In this document: positions 22,497 through 34,424 of the stretch, one piece after another
Position numbering within the stretch: the stretch's first letter is position 1
Layout of the letters: each line of letters opens with the position of its first letter
From: Daldinia sp. FL1419
Taxonomy: Eukaryota > Ascomycota > Sordariomycetes > Xylariales > Hypoxylaceae
Length of the DNA stretch: 64,000 nt
Direction of reading: 5' to 3'
NCBI GenBank assembly: GCA_025201765.1
Contig: MU623358.1
Location: 62,001-126,000, forward strand
The notes under the pieces: model-generated
Seen by the model: only the letters and a program-made list of their open reading frames with translations
Told to the model about the DNA's origin: nothing
The model's database searches: none
Made by a program: the position numbers and the translations under genes

Positions 22497-24929
22497 CCAT
22501 CGGGATAATTACTAGCGACGCATGTATGTAGCCCCAGATATCACCGGGCTGGATATATTAGGTTACATAATGCCATAATAGAACCCCAACGACTCGTGTA
22601 GGGGGAATCCGAGTAGGTAGGTGGACCAACTTGATTTGGAGTTTGAGGCACGTGTAAGTCGATTATTCACTCTTCTTCGCTTGAAGCAGATGAAAAATGA
22701 CATGAAAAATGGCGGCTGCGGTGTAATTACTCGGGCCTGCTCGGGCCGTAATCTAGATCTTTCAGGGCCGAAGCGAAAGAGAGAGAAGGAAAGAAAAAAA
22801 AAAGAAGCAAAAGTGCCGTGTGTATCCTTGTTGACGATATTGGGTTGGTCGACACGCCACGAATATAGCTGAAGTCTACAACGACGGCGCACTCTGTCAG
22901 AGAGCCACCGTTTTACGTCGCTTTCTTCCGTTACATAACCCGGGGGAGGGCCTTACCCAAGAGACGCACGATGCAAGGATCCCTGATAGATCGGACCGAG
23001 AAGCCAGACTTCTAGATGCTTGAATGTTGCAATGGTCGTTGTAATGTTCCTTTCTACGTGATCTTATCGTCTGGTCTGGTGAACGCGTCTACGAGGTATC
23101 TTACCCACCAAAAGTATATAGATCTGGTACGACGTGGCGGTTAAAGAAGGGTTATACAGAGATTCGCAGTAACAATAGATGTTGTCATAGTTGACATTCC
23201 TGACATTTCAAAGCGGTTAGAAAAGAAGTAAAAAACGTCGGACACAGCCGCAGAAACTTTAGAAACACTGACGTCAAATGCAGCTCTATAAGTGGATACC
23301 CGGTGGGGCTATTTTAAATCTCTTTAATGCTTTTTCAAATGCAATGTTGGTATTATTCATTATTCTTGTGCTTATTCGGCGGTTTTGACCCCTGATATTT
23401 ATCCCCTCTTCCTCTTCTCCTCTCGGCAACATTAGCTACGCTTTGACCAACCTACACCCCTCCCCCTTCTTCCTCCCCCATATCCTGCCCCATATCCTCC
23501 TCCCGGCTTCTTCCCCTTACTTGTTTCTTTTTTTCCTTTTTCCCTTTTTTTTTTTTTTTTTTTTTTTTTTTCTATTTACCCCTCAATCAAGGGACGTAGC
23601 AATATACGGTCTAACCCCCCCCCCAATGTGGCCCCCATTCTAATAAGACTCTAATAAATTCCCCTGGAGATCCATTAACACAACCCACTAGCCATCCATC
23701 AGCCACTACGCTCGATATAGTTTGATATAATTCATATACATACACGGCTCCCCTGGGGCTGCGGGTGTCTGCATGTCTGCACGTCTGCATGGGGCAAGCG
23801 ACGGGTCAATCAGCCTGTGAACGGTGTTACGACGGCGGTTATAACGGAAGGGAACATCTCTCGTTTCCGATCACGTCAATAATCATCCGTAAAATAGACC
23901 CGGCCTAATTTCGACGGTAGCATACTTTAGGTACCTAGGTGGGTAGGTACTCGTGTTCAGATGTTATTTCGACAGGCATTCCTCCCTTATTAGATTAGGT
24001 GCCTACCTAGGTTAGGAGGTATGTAAGGGCTAATGCGCCAGGGAATCCATTCATTGTGTATGTATACTTGACGTGCTTTCGTAGCGCACCGAGTAAGCTA
24101 CGTGTGGTGTTTACTTACATGCATAGGTACGTTCTAGGGGAGAACGCTATATGATGATATACAGGGAAAGATTCCCGCCGTCCTTTAACTCGTCCGCGAT
24201 TAAGATTCGTACAGTCGAGGTTGGATAAGCTATGAAGCGACGGTCAGAAGTAGAAAGCTCTAAATAGACAAGATGATCATCTTGGTATATCCACCAACGC
24301 TTGTGTCGATATACATGTTCTACTCCTCCCCCGGACCCGTATTCTAGTGTGCCCCCGACTTCCCCATGTCTCCGGTTGTCAGGCGGCGGCCATCGGGTTC
24401 GGGTTAAGCACTTGATAGGTCCCATCGCTCTTCTCACCTACACACCGAATCCACTCTCGACCTGCACTGGTGTAGATCGTTTGGGGAAGAAACCCACAAG
24501 GATCGAGGATCGGTTTAGTATTATTATCCAAAGCAGGGAATCCATGGATGGAAGAAAAAATATGATTGTACAATGTCATTAGTACAACATTCTAACGTTA
24601 GAGGTTGAACATGGTTAACTTATACGGGTTACTACAAGCAGCTAAGATCTGACCACTCGAGTCTAAGATTCTACGAACTCCATTCTCTCTCATACCTAGC
24701 TCGATACTAACTGTTTTCTGATCTGTCTCTCGAGTAGGTACCTAAGGTACCTGTGTCGCTTCGGTTACTGTTAAGGCTATTAGCCCCAGCATTGTCGTTT
24801 ATCTTTCTCTTCGTCTTTGTCAGACTCATGCGACAGGAGATCCACGTAGGACCAACAAAAGAGAATCGGCCGGCTCAAATGGAACGAAACGTTACGACTA
24901 AGGGAACCTATTATGGGTTGACGACTCGA

Positions 24930-24958
24930 GCCCAGTAGTCTGGATTGCCCTACTGGGC
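24930..24958. repeat. 9-bp stem hairpin
   Basis: GCCCAGTAG and CTACTGGGC are perfect inverted copies separated by 11 bases. Function unknown. Confidence 0.6.
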
Positions 24959-25937
24959 GATATGTTGCATCTTACCCATGTTTGACATGGACGGTTAGGT
25001 TAGGTAATATCGTCGATTCGTCACATGAGGAGTTTGACATCGGGCTTTCAAGAAGATAACTACGCGTAGCAAGGTAAGAATTAGAGCCGGAAGAAAATTA
25101 AACCAACAAAAAAAAAAAAAAAAAAAAATTTAAGATGGATAGAAAAATAAGAGCTACTCTGAATCGTGCTGAAAACGTGAGGCTAGAAAATGAAAATGTC
25201 AAAACCCCTAGGTAATCTTCGTTGGATCTAGTTTATCCTATTCTATCCCATTTGGAGCTTTCCGCATAGCAAGCACACTGCCGCACAGTGATTGCTATTA
25301 TAGAATGTATCCAAGTTGTAAGAATGCCACCGTATCATGCACGGTGACGTCCCGCAGGAAATACGGTAAGCAGGATGCGGAATTCGTGCGGTAGGTTAAA
25401 ACCATACACGTAAGGAACCCGTATAGTTCGCGTTGCCGTCACTAACCCATCATTCGGACCGTGATGGTATGCAGAACAGGCTGAGACCCCCCATTTGCGA
25501 ATCGCGGCCCATTGCGATATTTCCGGCTGTTAGTCATTCGATACCCAATTTGCCAATGTAGATGATTGACTTGAGTAACATAGTGTGATAGTAGTGCTGA
25601 TGAGATAAGGGGACTTGTTAGGGGCGCGCGATCCTTGCTTACGGTCAGGGAATTAATGATACGCCCCTCGATGCATGTGAAAATTGCATCCCCTGAAGCC
25701 AAGTAAAGCCTAACCTTAGTTACCTTTTGCTGATAGTTGTTTGATGACGACTTTGCTGCCGCGCCGTGCCACAGAGTAGCATGGGAAAAGCAGTCAAAGG
25801 GGGCGGAACGCGGCACAATTACAAAATGCCTACCTACCTACCTGGTACCTACCTATATCTCCCCATACCCTTTTCCCTTTTGAACTGTCCCGAATACAAA
25901 CACCCTTACATTACTACGTAGGCACCTCCTTTGAAGT

Positions 25938-25994
25938 GTAGTGGTAGTAGTAGTGGTGGTGGTGGTGGTAATGATGGTGGTGGTAGCAGTAGTA
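25938..25994. repeat. GTG/GTA trinucleotide array
   Basis: Imperfect (GTG/GTA)n tract of about 57 bases in the gene-poor spacer, with no open frame worth calling. Confidence 0.85.
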
Positions 25995-26930
25995 TCCATA
26001 GGCCCGACTCCCTTGTCTTGTCTATTAGCTCCTGATCGTCGTCATCCGATAGGAGGCGGTTCGACTTGAATCGTACAGAGCTCTAAAAAGAACGATCTTC
26101 TTAGGGACCTTCTATTTACACTGCATGAGATACAATAGGATACGTTAGAGAGTGACTTAACAACCAATTAGGTTTATTAAAAGACGATAACTAGTATATT
26201 ATGTAGGGTTATGTTTGGCAAGAGATATCTGGCAAAGTCGATCGTCTCCTGCTAGAATGCCACATGGCCCGACGGTAAGGCATAAGATCTGCGTCGTTCC
26301 CCGCCCTGGCCCCAGCATCGTCGTCGATCTCATCTTGAATTCTTTTGGTAGAAAAGAGGTCATTCAAAGCAACCAAGTAATATTCCGCTCTTGTTACAAA
26401 AAACCTTTTTCCGCAGAGCCGCCACCACCATCAGCGCCCTGACAGCTCGAGCGCGGTCAAACCTACCTGCTAGCAAACACGATGACGATCTACCCTGATC
26501 TACCCGCTCGAGCGTCACACCCTTCCCCCCTCTTAGTTCCACGTCTATTGCATGGATGCATGTATATCTTCCTGAGTCATCACATATCTAAACAGGGTTC
26601 TAAGTTGACGACTTGCCTCTTAACTACCCCTGATTAGTTGCCAGCTAGTCAGCCCCTTCTTGTGACGACGCGCGAGAGTGGTCGAAAGGGTTCATCGATG
26701 CGTGTCGGAACCAACGGCTAGTAAGTATGGTATAAGTGGTGACGGCGTAACAGCGACTACGACGACAATTAAATATGCTGTACCCAATACTCTATGATAC
26801 GAGACGGTAGCATTAACCGGGAAGCTGAATGCGAAATGGTTCAATTAACCCGATATTGCATTGGTGGTAAGATGCTTACCGGTAGAATCAGCAAAAAGCG
26901 ACGATAATAGGAAAATACGGTAGTTCTAGA

Positions 26931-26984
26931 CGCAAGGCATAAGACACAAGGCATAAGGCACAAGGCACAAGGCCATAAGGCCGC
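26931..26984. repeat. AAGGCAC minisatellite
   Basis: About six imperfect units of CAAGGCATAAGGCA type in tandem. No gene is associated. Confidence 0.75.
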
Positions 26985-28153
26985 AGAATACCTGTTCTAG
27001 ATTCGTCATTCTATCCAAGGACCGTGGGGTTCCTCGTCCCACGACCCCTTACACAACCCGCAAAAGCAACTCGGAGACTATTGATCTGATACTTTAGTTG
27101 GGGGCACACCTTCTAGGCTGCCTCTTTTGCTCTTGTATATTTCTTCGTGGCACTATATCGACTCTCTAGACGATCTAGACTACCAAGTACCTACATATCT
27201 AGGATATCGGTGTGTTACGTAGGTGGCTTGGGAGCACTCTGAAGGGTGGCATATATCTCAGTACCGTGAGGTATTATGGTACGCTAGGTGCTCATATCTT
27301 CAATGGGCCACTGCTCGGATCAGATCCCGAGAATCAGGCCATTGCGTTTTTAGGACGTAGCATTCGTTTCTGTTTCCGTACGGACTTTTACTTCTAAAAT
27401 GGCCACAACATGGGCGTCTTGCATCCCCAAACAACTAACCAACCTACTCAAGTTGCCCGAGGAAGACCTAGGTACCTTACCTTACCTTGCCTAACCGCAA
27501 CGTTAAATCACAGCATATGCACAATATATACGCCGATGAGAGAAAGAAACAAGACAATCCACTGGCGGTCAAATTAAATCTTGAGTCCATATTATGGTGG
27601 TGTCCATGATGACCTCATCTTGCTCGCCGTCTTATCATATTATCACAAGAAGATTCGACAATCAAACGGTTTGATTCGTTCGGATTTACGAGTATGTCCC
27701 TGCAAAGGTATCCTATGAAGTTAACGCAGAAAAAAAAAAAAAAAAAAAAAAAAGAAAAGGACACCGTCTGGCCCGTCTACCGAAATTTCACCCGACATGC
27801 CGAGCAGTAAATAGATGCACTGCCGAACGAAGAGGATACAGGATCTACGATGCCGAAATGTTGTTGTTGAAACCAAATGATGTGAATGAAGCCATCACCA
27901 TAACCCCAAGGGATCCCCCCCCCCCCTTCTGTTTATTTTATATGTGAGAGCCATCCTATAACTCCTTAGTGCCACCCATCTTGCGTTCGCGCCATCATGT
28001 ACATATACTAGCCGCCCACTTTGCTTGCCCTTATGCCGCTTGCTGCAGTGCAAGGGAGACCAACTCAAGGTACCACACCTTGACTTAATCCATCCTTCCA
28101 ATAGAAAGGTGTCTACCGACTCCTTGCTACACCGTCGAGAATGAATCCCGACG

Positions 28154-29917
28154 TCATTGCCTCTCTTCCCACGGGAGAGGATATGTCCCTACCCAGTCAG
28201 AGACTTCTGCGCGCAGCTGCACAATTTCGGAATCTTCTTCGCCGGTGCCAAGGTAGTCGAAGAAGAACTTGAGCTTGTATTTCTCGCCCTTCTCTTCAGC
28301 CGCGGCGCGCGCTGCCTTATCTACCCTAGCGGCAATGGCTACGGAGCGGTCAATGATATCGGCCACTCTCACAAAATCGTTCTCGCTGAAGCCGCGTGTC
28401 GTCATTGCTGGCGTGCCGATTCGCAGACCGCCAGGTATCATGGCCGACTTGTCCCCGGGTACTGTGTTCTTGTTACTAGCCACACCAACGAGTTCTAATA
28501 CTCGCTCGACGCGAGCACCGTCGACACCCTGTGGTTTTAGGTCCACAAGAACGAGGTGGTTATCCGTACCACCGCTTACGAGCTTGTAGCCCAGGCCACC
28601 GCTAGACTTGGATTCGCCTAGGCGATTCGCGAGAGCCTGGGAATTTGCTAGCACCTGCTCTTGATAGGCTCGGAACTCGGGCGTCTGCGCTTGCTTCAGC
28701 GCCACAGCCAACGCGGTGATCGTGTGGTTGTGAGGACCTCCCTGATGGCCAGGGAATACCGATGCGTTTATAGGACCCTCGAGGTTATACTTGATCTCCT
28801 CCTTGGTCTTGGGGTTAACCTTTCTTACACCCTTCCTATAAAAGATTATGGCACCTCGGGGACCGCGTAAGCTCTTGTGACTCGTGGTCGTCACGATGTC
28901 CGCAAAGTTAAAGGGACTTGGTATAACCTTAGCCGCGATCATACCCGAGATATGAGCAATATCGGCTAGTAAGTACGCATTCACCTTCTCGCACGTTTCC
29001 TTTATGGCCTTGTAATCGATAAACCTGCCGTAGGCGCTAGCCCCGGCGACAATAATCTTAGGTCGGTAAACTTGAGCTAGCTCGTCGAGTTTCCCGTAGT
29101 CGATCAGGCCGGTCTCTTCGTTCAACCGGTAAGGGACTGTCTCGAAGTACTTGGACACGGCTGAGATCTTTTTGGTGGGAGTTTGGTAACCGTGGGAGAG
29201 ATGGCCTCCATGAGGAAGATCCAGCCCCATGAGTCGATCGTGAGTGTCCATCAAGGCCGAGTAAACGTAAAGATTCGCTGGTGCGCCGGAGAGTGCTGTT
29301 CATCAAGAAGGGTTCATATAGGTTAGCTATGGCGATATTTTTGCTATGTGGCTGGTCGGGATGCTAGTGTAGCTTATGCGGTACGTCCGTATAAGAGGTG
29401 GACTTACGCTGGACGTTAACACCCCATTCTTTTTCATCCAGGCCAAATGTCTCCAGGGCTCTTTGTTGGCATAGTCTCTCAGCCTGGTCGATGAACTCGT
29501 TCCCTGCGTAATACCTTGCACCGGGATATCCTTCCGAGTATTTGTCTATAGTTTCAGGGTTAGTTTGGATCTAATGGAACATCGTGTCGATACTTCATAC
29601 TTTGCATTACGCTTCCTAGCGCGTCGAGAACGGCTTGCGAAGTGAAGTTTTCGGAGGGGATTAGGTTGATGAAGTGTTTTTGCCTGTTTTTTTCCTATCG
29701 TTGTCATTTACCAATTAGCACCTATACCTCTATACCTCTATACCTCTAGACATAAAAGATTTATATAGTTATAAGATAGAGGATCGCCTACCTTTTCAAT
29801 AATATCGAATACGGCCGGGTCAGCATTCTGTAGATGGGCCGAGAGCAACTGTGTAGATGAAATTAGTGTCGCCTTCAAAGACTGACGGCCAAGGATAAAA
29901 ATAATCGTAATAATCAT
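28154..29917 (-). CDS. serine hydroxymethyltransferase, mitochondrial type
   Basis: A PLP enzyme converting serine plus tetrahydrofolate to glycine plus 5,10-methylene-tetrahydrofolate, central to one-carbon metabolism. Exons on the minus strand are 29917-29792, 29694-29601, 29545-29408 and 29295-28154, about 499 residues; phases and motifs agree at every junction. The PLP lysine is about Lys260 in VTTTSHKSLRGPRG. Other family blocks are NKYSEGYPGARYY, GLDLPHGGHLSHGYQTP and SVFPGHQGGPHNHT. Blocks such as RQKHFINLIPSENFTSQAV and the C-terminal EIVQLRAEVSDWVGTYPLPW match fungal mitochondrial rather than cytosolic SHMT. The N terminus is uncertain: the in-frame ATG at 29917 gives MIITIIFILGRQSLKA, not a typical presequence. 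An upstream exon could exist, but phase-0 donors were not found. The first intron holds a small CTATACCT array. Confidence 0.9.
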
Positions 29918-31703
29918 AACAATAATGGTAATAAATAACTAATTCGTAATCGCAAAGAGGATTCTCATACTCGTTGCTGAACATCTAATGTAGCAGACGA
30001 TTGTGCTCTTCTTGTCGCATGCTGGACAGTAGCTGGAGTCGGCCATCTCGACAACGTACGAAGAGTACGAGAAGCGCTTCGAATTCGAAGGGCAGGGAGA
30101 TACATTGTCAATTGGCCATCAATTGACGTTTGTCGTCGATGCGAAATAAAAGCAATCTAGGTACGCTTTAGATACCTATATTACAACGTCTTGCTGAAGT
30201 CTAGATTTGTCATTTACGAAATAGAAGAGAGTAATGATATAAATCCTATGCCGTCATAATGGAAATAAAGAAAAATAATAGGTTAGGAATAGGAAATGGT
30301 CCGAGTTCACGGCGAAGAAGCGACGTCGGCTTCCTACGCTCTTTTATTATTACTCGTAAAAATATATTAGAATAAAAAAAAAAAAAGTTCTGGGTCGACA
30401 GGTTCTTGGTGCTGAAGCTTGATAGGAAATAATCACCCTATCGTGAACTCACTACTCCATAAATTACGTACTGTAGGAGACTTCACTGTTAAATCTCACC
30501 GTTGAATCGAATTCCATTCGCTTAACCCAAATGCTAGACCGTCAACCGGCAGCCGCTACCAACCGCTACCGGATAACGATTGCTTGGGTACCTCTCCTAG
30601 GGCGGGGTTTGTAAGCGCTATCAATCCGTCTACTGCAAAATTAGCGCGGGGGACTCCGATATTCAGTGAGTCTCTTTCTGTTCCATTTCCCTTTTAAATT
30701 ACATGTACATAGGTACCTAATGTATCTGCACACCTTGATCCTAATATAGTATAGCTTCGGCACGTGACTATTCGGCTTCGCTATGAATTTCAACCGTCTG
30801 AAATTTTATTTTTCTTTTCCTCTTCTTCCCTTCTTTATCAACTAAATTGGGCGTGACGAGCTCCGCTTCAATTAACAGATTCAGATTCCACTGTTTATTC
30901 TCACGAATATCTAGCGGGAGCATGCTGATATGTCTCGGGCGGCACATCACCACCTTTAACGAGACAATTTGAAGACATCTGATCCAATATGGTTGATATG
31001 ATATTAACTGATCTTGTCGACTCGGCTATCCTTGTTTTCCTCCTCCTTTACAGAATGACTCCTTATCCTTTTCTTGGTATATCCTACTAGCAATGCAAAA
31101 ATAGATGATAATGTATCTCATTTATTTTGGCCATCTTAATATTTACATACACTCTGCTGGCGACACGTTGTTTTGGGTCAAGATTTGATTTCTCTGATGT
31201 ATTTAACATACAATTTAATGCGCCATTATCAGCCATCCCGTTGCAACACCGATATACTTATACAAAGCCCGTAGTTCACTATTGCTTCCACTATTGCTTC
31301 TTCAATATAGAAAATCAAGTAGAATTAAATTGTGACACTTGTTGATAGGCCTGGCATAGGTTTCATTCGATTAAGACCTCATTATGTAGAAGATGATCAA
31401 CGTAGACTAAAGAATTCCAAACGGAATAAAGTCAACTGAATAAAGTGTTCTCCGGCAATAAGTCACATTACGATAGAATTAGAGACAAGTAAGGCGTCAA
31501 GATCATTGATTCCGTTTTCATTGCCATACATGCAAAAGCCCGGCGGTGGAAGCATTACGACCGAAGGGCGCAAGGAAATAGAGACCCAACCATTTACTCC
31601 GAATGCAGCCGTCTCAGATTCCGGTAGTCCATATGACGATACCTTTAGCTCTCCTATGTAGCTGGATCGTTTACATATGCAGACGCATCCCCTTGTTTTC
31701 CGC
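29918..31703. other. intergenic DNA, no gene seen
   Basis: This contains the promoter of the hydroxymethyltransferase gene and the 3' flank of the eL19 gene. A short Met-initiated frame at 30043 on the minus strand (MADSSYCPACDKKST, two CxxC-like cysteines) ends within 40 codons and could be an untranslated leader or chance. Frames at 30768-30953 and 31463-31828 carry no known domain. Confidence 0.45.
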
Positions 31704-32726
31704 TTACGCCTCCTCCTCCTCACCCGCCAGCGCGTTTCGCTTCGCCGCCTGTCTCTCCAACTTACGCTCACGAGCAGCCTTGTTCTTCTGTCTCTTGGCG
31801 TCCATCTCATCCTGGAGCGCACGCTCACGAGCCTTCTCGGCCTTGGCCCGGTGGATCTATATAAAACAAAAGTTAGATATAAAAATTCTTTCGTCTTTTT
31901 TATTTTTCATTTTTTATTACACATGGCGAGGTGGGAAATCCACGATAGGGGAACGTACGTGTTCAACTAGGGCTCGCTTGTGCTTGAAAGCGTTACCCTT
32001 GCTAGAGTGGTATAGCTCGTGGTAGAGGTGCTTGTCGATCTTACCGCTGGCACGGTACTTGACTAGAAGACGTCGGAGAACTCGTAGGCGTCGCATCCAT
32101 AGAACTTGTCTATTGCATAGTTAGCCGCTGTTTCTTCGTAATCCAGCCCCCCTCATTATTTGGTAGTGTGATCCCTTATCGGTCCTCAAAACGAGAAAGT
32201 CATGAAAAGACGTACTGAGGCATGCGAGCATCGGCGGTACCCTTTCGCTTACCGAAACCTCGGTGTCGGCCGTCTCGTCGGGCAAGGTTTAGCTCACGGG
32301 CGCGAGATCGGGAGTGCATAGTGACGGGCTTGCGGATGATGAGGCCATCGCTGACGAGTTTTCGGATGGTCTGACGGGAGTTGGCGTTGGAAATCTCGTT
32401 AACCTCGTTGGGGTCGAGCCAGATCTTGCGCTTACCGCATCCGATGACGGACGCCGCAAGACGTTTCTGAGTGCGAAGATTGACCCTGTTGAATCGAATG
32501 AATCAGCCTCATGTTATATTTAATTATTGTGTATTCGTGTTGGATAATGCGTTGGTGGGTTGGTCATTGTCAAAATCGATGACGCTGCTCCCGAGAAAGC
32601 CGCGCGCGTGATTCGACCAAACAAAACGGAATTTTTAATATCGAACACGATGTCGAAAAGCGGAATGAAAAAAAGAGAATCTCTCATCAATGGCGAAATG
32701 CTAGGTTAAATCGAAATCACTTACAT
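31704..32726 (-). CDS. rpl19: 60S ribosomal protein eL19
   Basis: A structural component of the large cytosolic ribosomal subunit. Coding exons on the minus strand are 32726-32725 (only A and T of the start codon), 32485-32216, 32109-31959 and 31856-31704, giving 191 residues. The initiator ATG is split by the first intron (GTAAGT...CAACAG), so the first complete codons in exon 2 are Val-Asn-Leu-Arg. Family blocks are clear: LAASVIGCGKRKIWLDPNEV, NSRQTIRKLVSDG, SRARELNLARRDGRHRGFG and QVLWMRRLRVLRRLL, then the long basic C-terminal helix ending in acidic EEEEA. The 239-nt first intron is long for this window, as is common for fungal ribosomal-protein genes. Length is as expected (189 in yeast). 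Confidence 0.95.
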
Positions 32727-33074
32727 CTTGAATGCGGACGTCGGTGATGGTCGAAAATTTGCTGTGAGGTTAGTAAGGTGTGGAAGGGTTGAAGTTGAAT
32801 TGAGAGCCCCCTCTCGGATCTTTGCACAATCGAGAATTTCTGAATCAGAATAGACCCCAAGGGAAATTTTGTGGACTGTAAGGACCCAATTTGGTGTAAG
32901 CGAGAGGGCAACTAGATCACATGACCTTATCGATTATATAAGTTGGTCTGTGCAAATTGCCCTTGTCGCGCACACCTTTTAGGATGTACTTTAGATAACC
33001 TTAACTAGCGTACAATACCTAGGCACTTAAGTACCTAAGTACTTACGTACATATTTAATGCAGTAATGGTATTA

Positions 33075-33995
33075 AGTTCGAGGGGGGGGTTACGGACCCC
33101 CCCTAGAAACGGACCCCTTGTCAATTGAGCCAATCATACTTTAAAGCTCTTATGTAAGACCCACCTTTTAACTTGAAGCTCAAGGTATCTTTACTTTTAT
33201 TCTCTTAATCAATCAGAAGCTTATCTCCTTATCGATATGCTTTTTTCTACGATAAGAATTATTAAATAACTTATTTTGAAATTTATTAATCACGTAATAT
33301 ATTAAGATCGCATTTAATAAACCAATTAAATAGCTTTTTTTGAAAAAAATTAAAGAAATTTTGCTCGAATAAAAACGTAGAACCATAGAGCTAACCTTAA
33401 TTAGTTCTAGTGGCATAACCTTATTGGCTGGCTTAAATAAGCCATACTTAAAATAACAATTAACGTGCCACACAAGTCAACCAATCAAACAAATCAACCA
33501 ATCAACCAAAATATAACCGAAAATCAAAGAAATTTAAAAATCATAACTTTACAAATTCTTAATCTTAATTTTTCAAATTTTAATATATTTTATATTATAT
33601 AAGTTTGATATTATAAAAAAATTGAAAAAATTCTTTTAAGGATATAGAAGAAATTGGTTAAAATATCAATTGTTTTAGACCCACTTTTCCGTTTTTTATC
33701 TTTAATAAATTAAAAAAATCGTATAAAATTTAGAAAAAATACTATAATTATTACTTTTAAAAGAGGTATTCAAATTTTAAAACCAATTTTTAATACAATT
33801 TTTTCTAAATAGAACGCACATTTACGCACAGACGTATTTTGTATATATTTTTGCTAATCGGTTGACTTATTTGATCGGTTGACTTGTGGGGTACGTTAGA
33901 TATTTCTCTTTTACTGTACCCCACTAAACCAAAGGCGGAATGGTTTTGACAGGGGGTCCGTTTCTAGGGGGGGTCCGTAACCCCCCCCTCGAACT
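33075..33995. mobile_element. TA-flanked inverted-repeat element, 921 bp
   Basis: The terminal 50 bases at 33075-33124 and 33946-33995 are inverted copies with one C/T difference. The outer end reads AGTTCGAGGGGGGGGTTACG, and TA dinucleotides flank both ends (33073-33074 and 33996-33997), as expected for a TA-target cut-and-paste element. Each terminal repeat can itself fold, pairing its G8 run with a C7 run seven bases away. The interior is strongly AT rich and has no intact transposase, so it is a non-autonomous or decayed element. It lies between the divergent side of eL19 and the 3' end of the Gcn1 gene. Confidence 0.85.
33463..33896. mobile_element. inner TA-flanked inverted-repeat element, 434 bp
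   Basis: A second inverted pair lies inside the larger element. Left end ACGTGCCACACAAGTCAACC (33463 on) matches right end ACGTACCCCACAAGTCAACC (complement, from 33896), and both are bordered by TA. Similarity extends over about 55 bases and includes two tandem copies of an AAGTCAACCGAT-like word at each end, resembling subterminal transposase-binding repeats. Almost all mismatches between the two ends are transitions. The placement is asymmetric in the outer element (388 versus 99 bp from its ends), which favours a nested insertion over one symmetrical element. Confidence 0.7.
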
Positions 33996-34424
33996 TACTA
34001 CCTAACCATTTAGTGCATAGGTACTATTATAAAAGCTTATATAATTAAGTTATGAAGGCTTAGTTATCTACCTCATATTAATTCAGCTAGACTTGAAGAG
34101 TACCTACCTAACCGCCGAGAGTCCGTGAAGCTTGCAAATGCAGTACCTTTTTCATAGTACAATGCTTCATTGTTCATATAAATGAATAGCACTAGCAGCA
34201 CCGCGAGACGAAAAAGTTTTTTTTTCCAATCATGGTGCTTAAAATGTAGATGTGTGTACCTGAATTCATTTTTCTTTTCTCCTATACACCGAGATACCTA
34301 CTTCATATGAATTAGTCACTCGTCATGTTTACCATTGTCGCCTCCTATGTTCATGATTATTCTCTGTATAACCCTCCATATCAAGCCGACATAAACGTCC
34401 GTTGGGATCATCCACCCGTAAAGA

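Larger units (their letters stand above)
20940..28153. other. gene-poor 7.2 kb spacer
   Basis: No frame above about 125 codons and no recognised protein motif in any frame. The left end is the promoter of the HAD gene, the right end the 3' flank of the hydroxymethyltransferase gene. It contains T27 (23545-23571), A21 (25108-25128), A24 (27730-27753) and C12 (27915-27926) runs, a 21-base GAC-free purine block near 22780, two short hairpins, a GTG-type array and an AAGGCAC-type array. Scattered CCTAGGTA words occur, for example at 23929-23947 and 27468. Non-coding RNA genes could be hidden here, but I cannot identify any. Confidence 0.5.
32727..34424. other. spacer dominated by nested repeat elements
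   Basis: The eL19 promoter and leader occupy roughly the first 300 bases. The rest is mostly the 921 bp inverted-repeat element listed below. An 86-codon minus frame at 33213-33473 is AT-codon rich and lies wholly within the element; it has no recognised transposase motif. From 33996 to 34424 there is only 3' flank of the Gcn1 gene. Confidence 0.6.

Noticed and set aside
24147..24582. Overlapping frames on both strands in the 7 kb spacer
   Set aside because: No recognisable domain, no splice signals joining them into a longer frame, and translations differ in quality from the real genes nearby.
33213..33473. 86-codon minus frame as a transposase fragment
   Set aside because: The translation is dominated by AT-rich codons and shows no DDE, HTH or other transposase motif.
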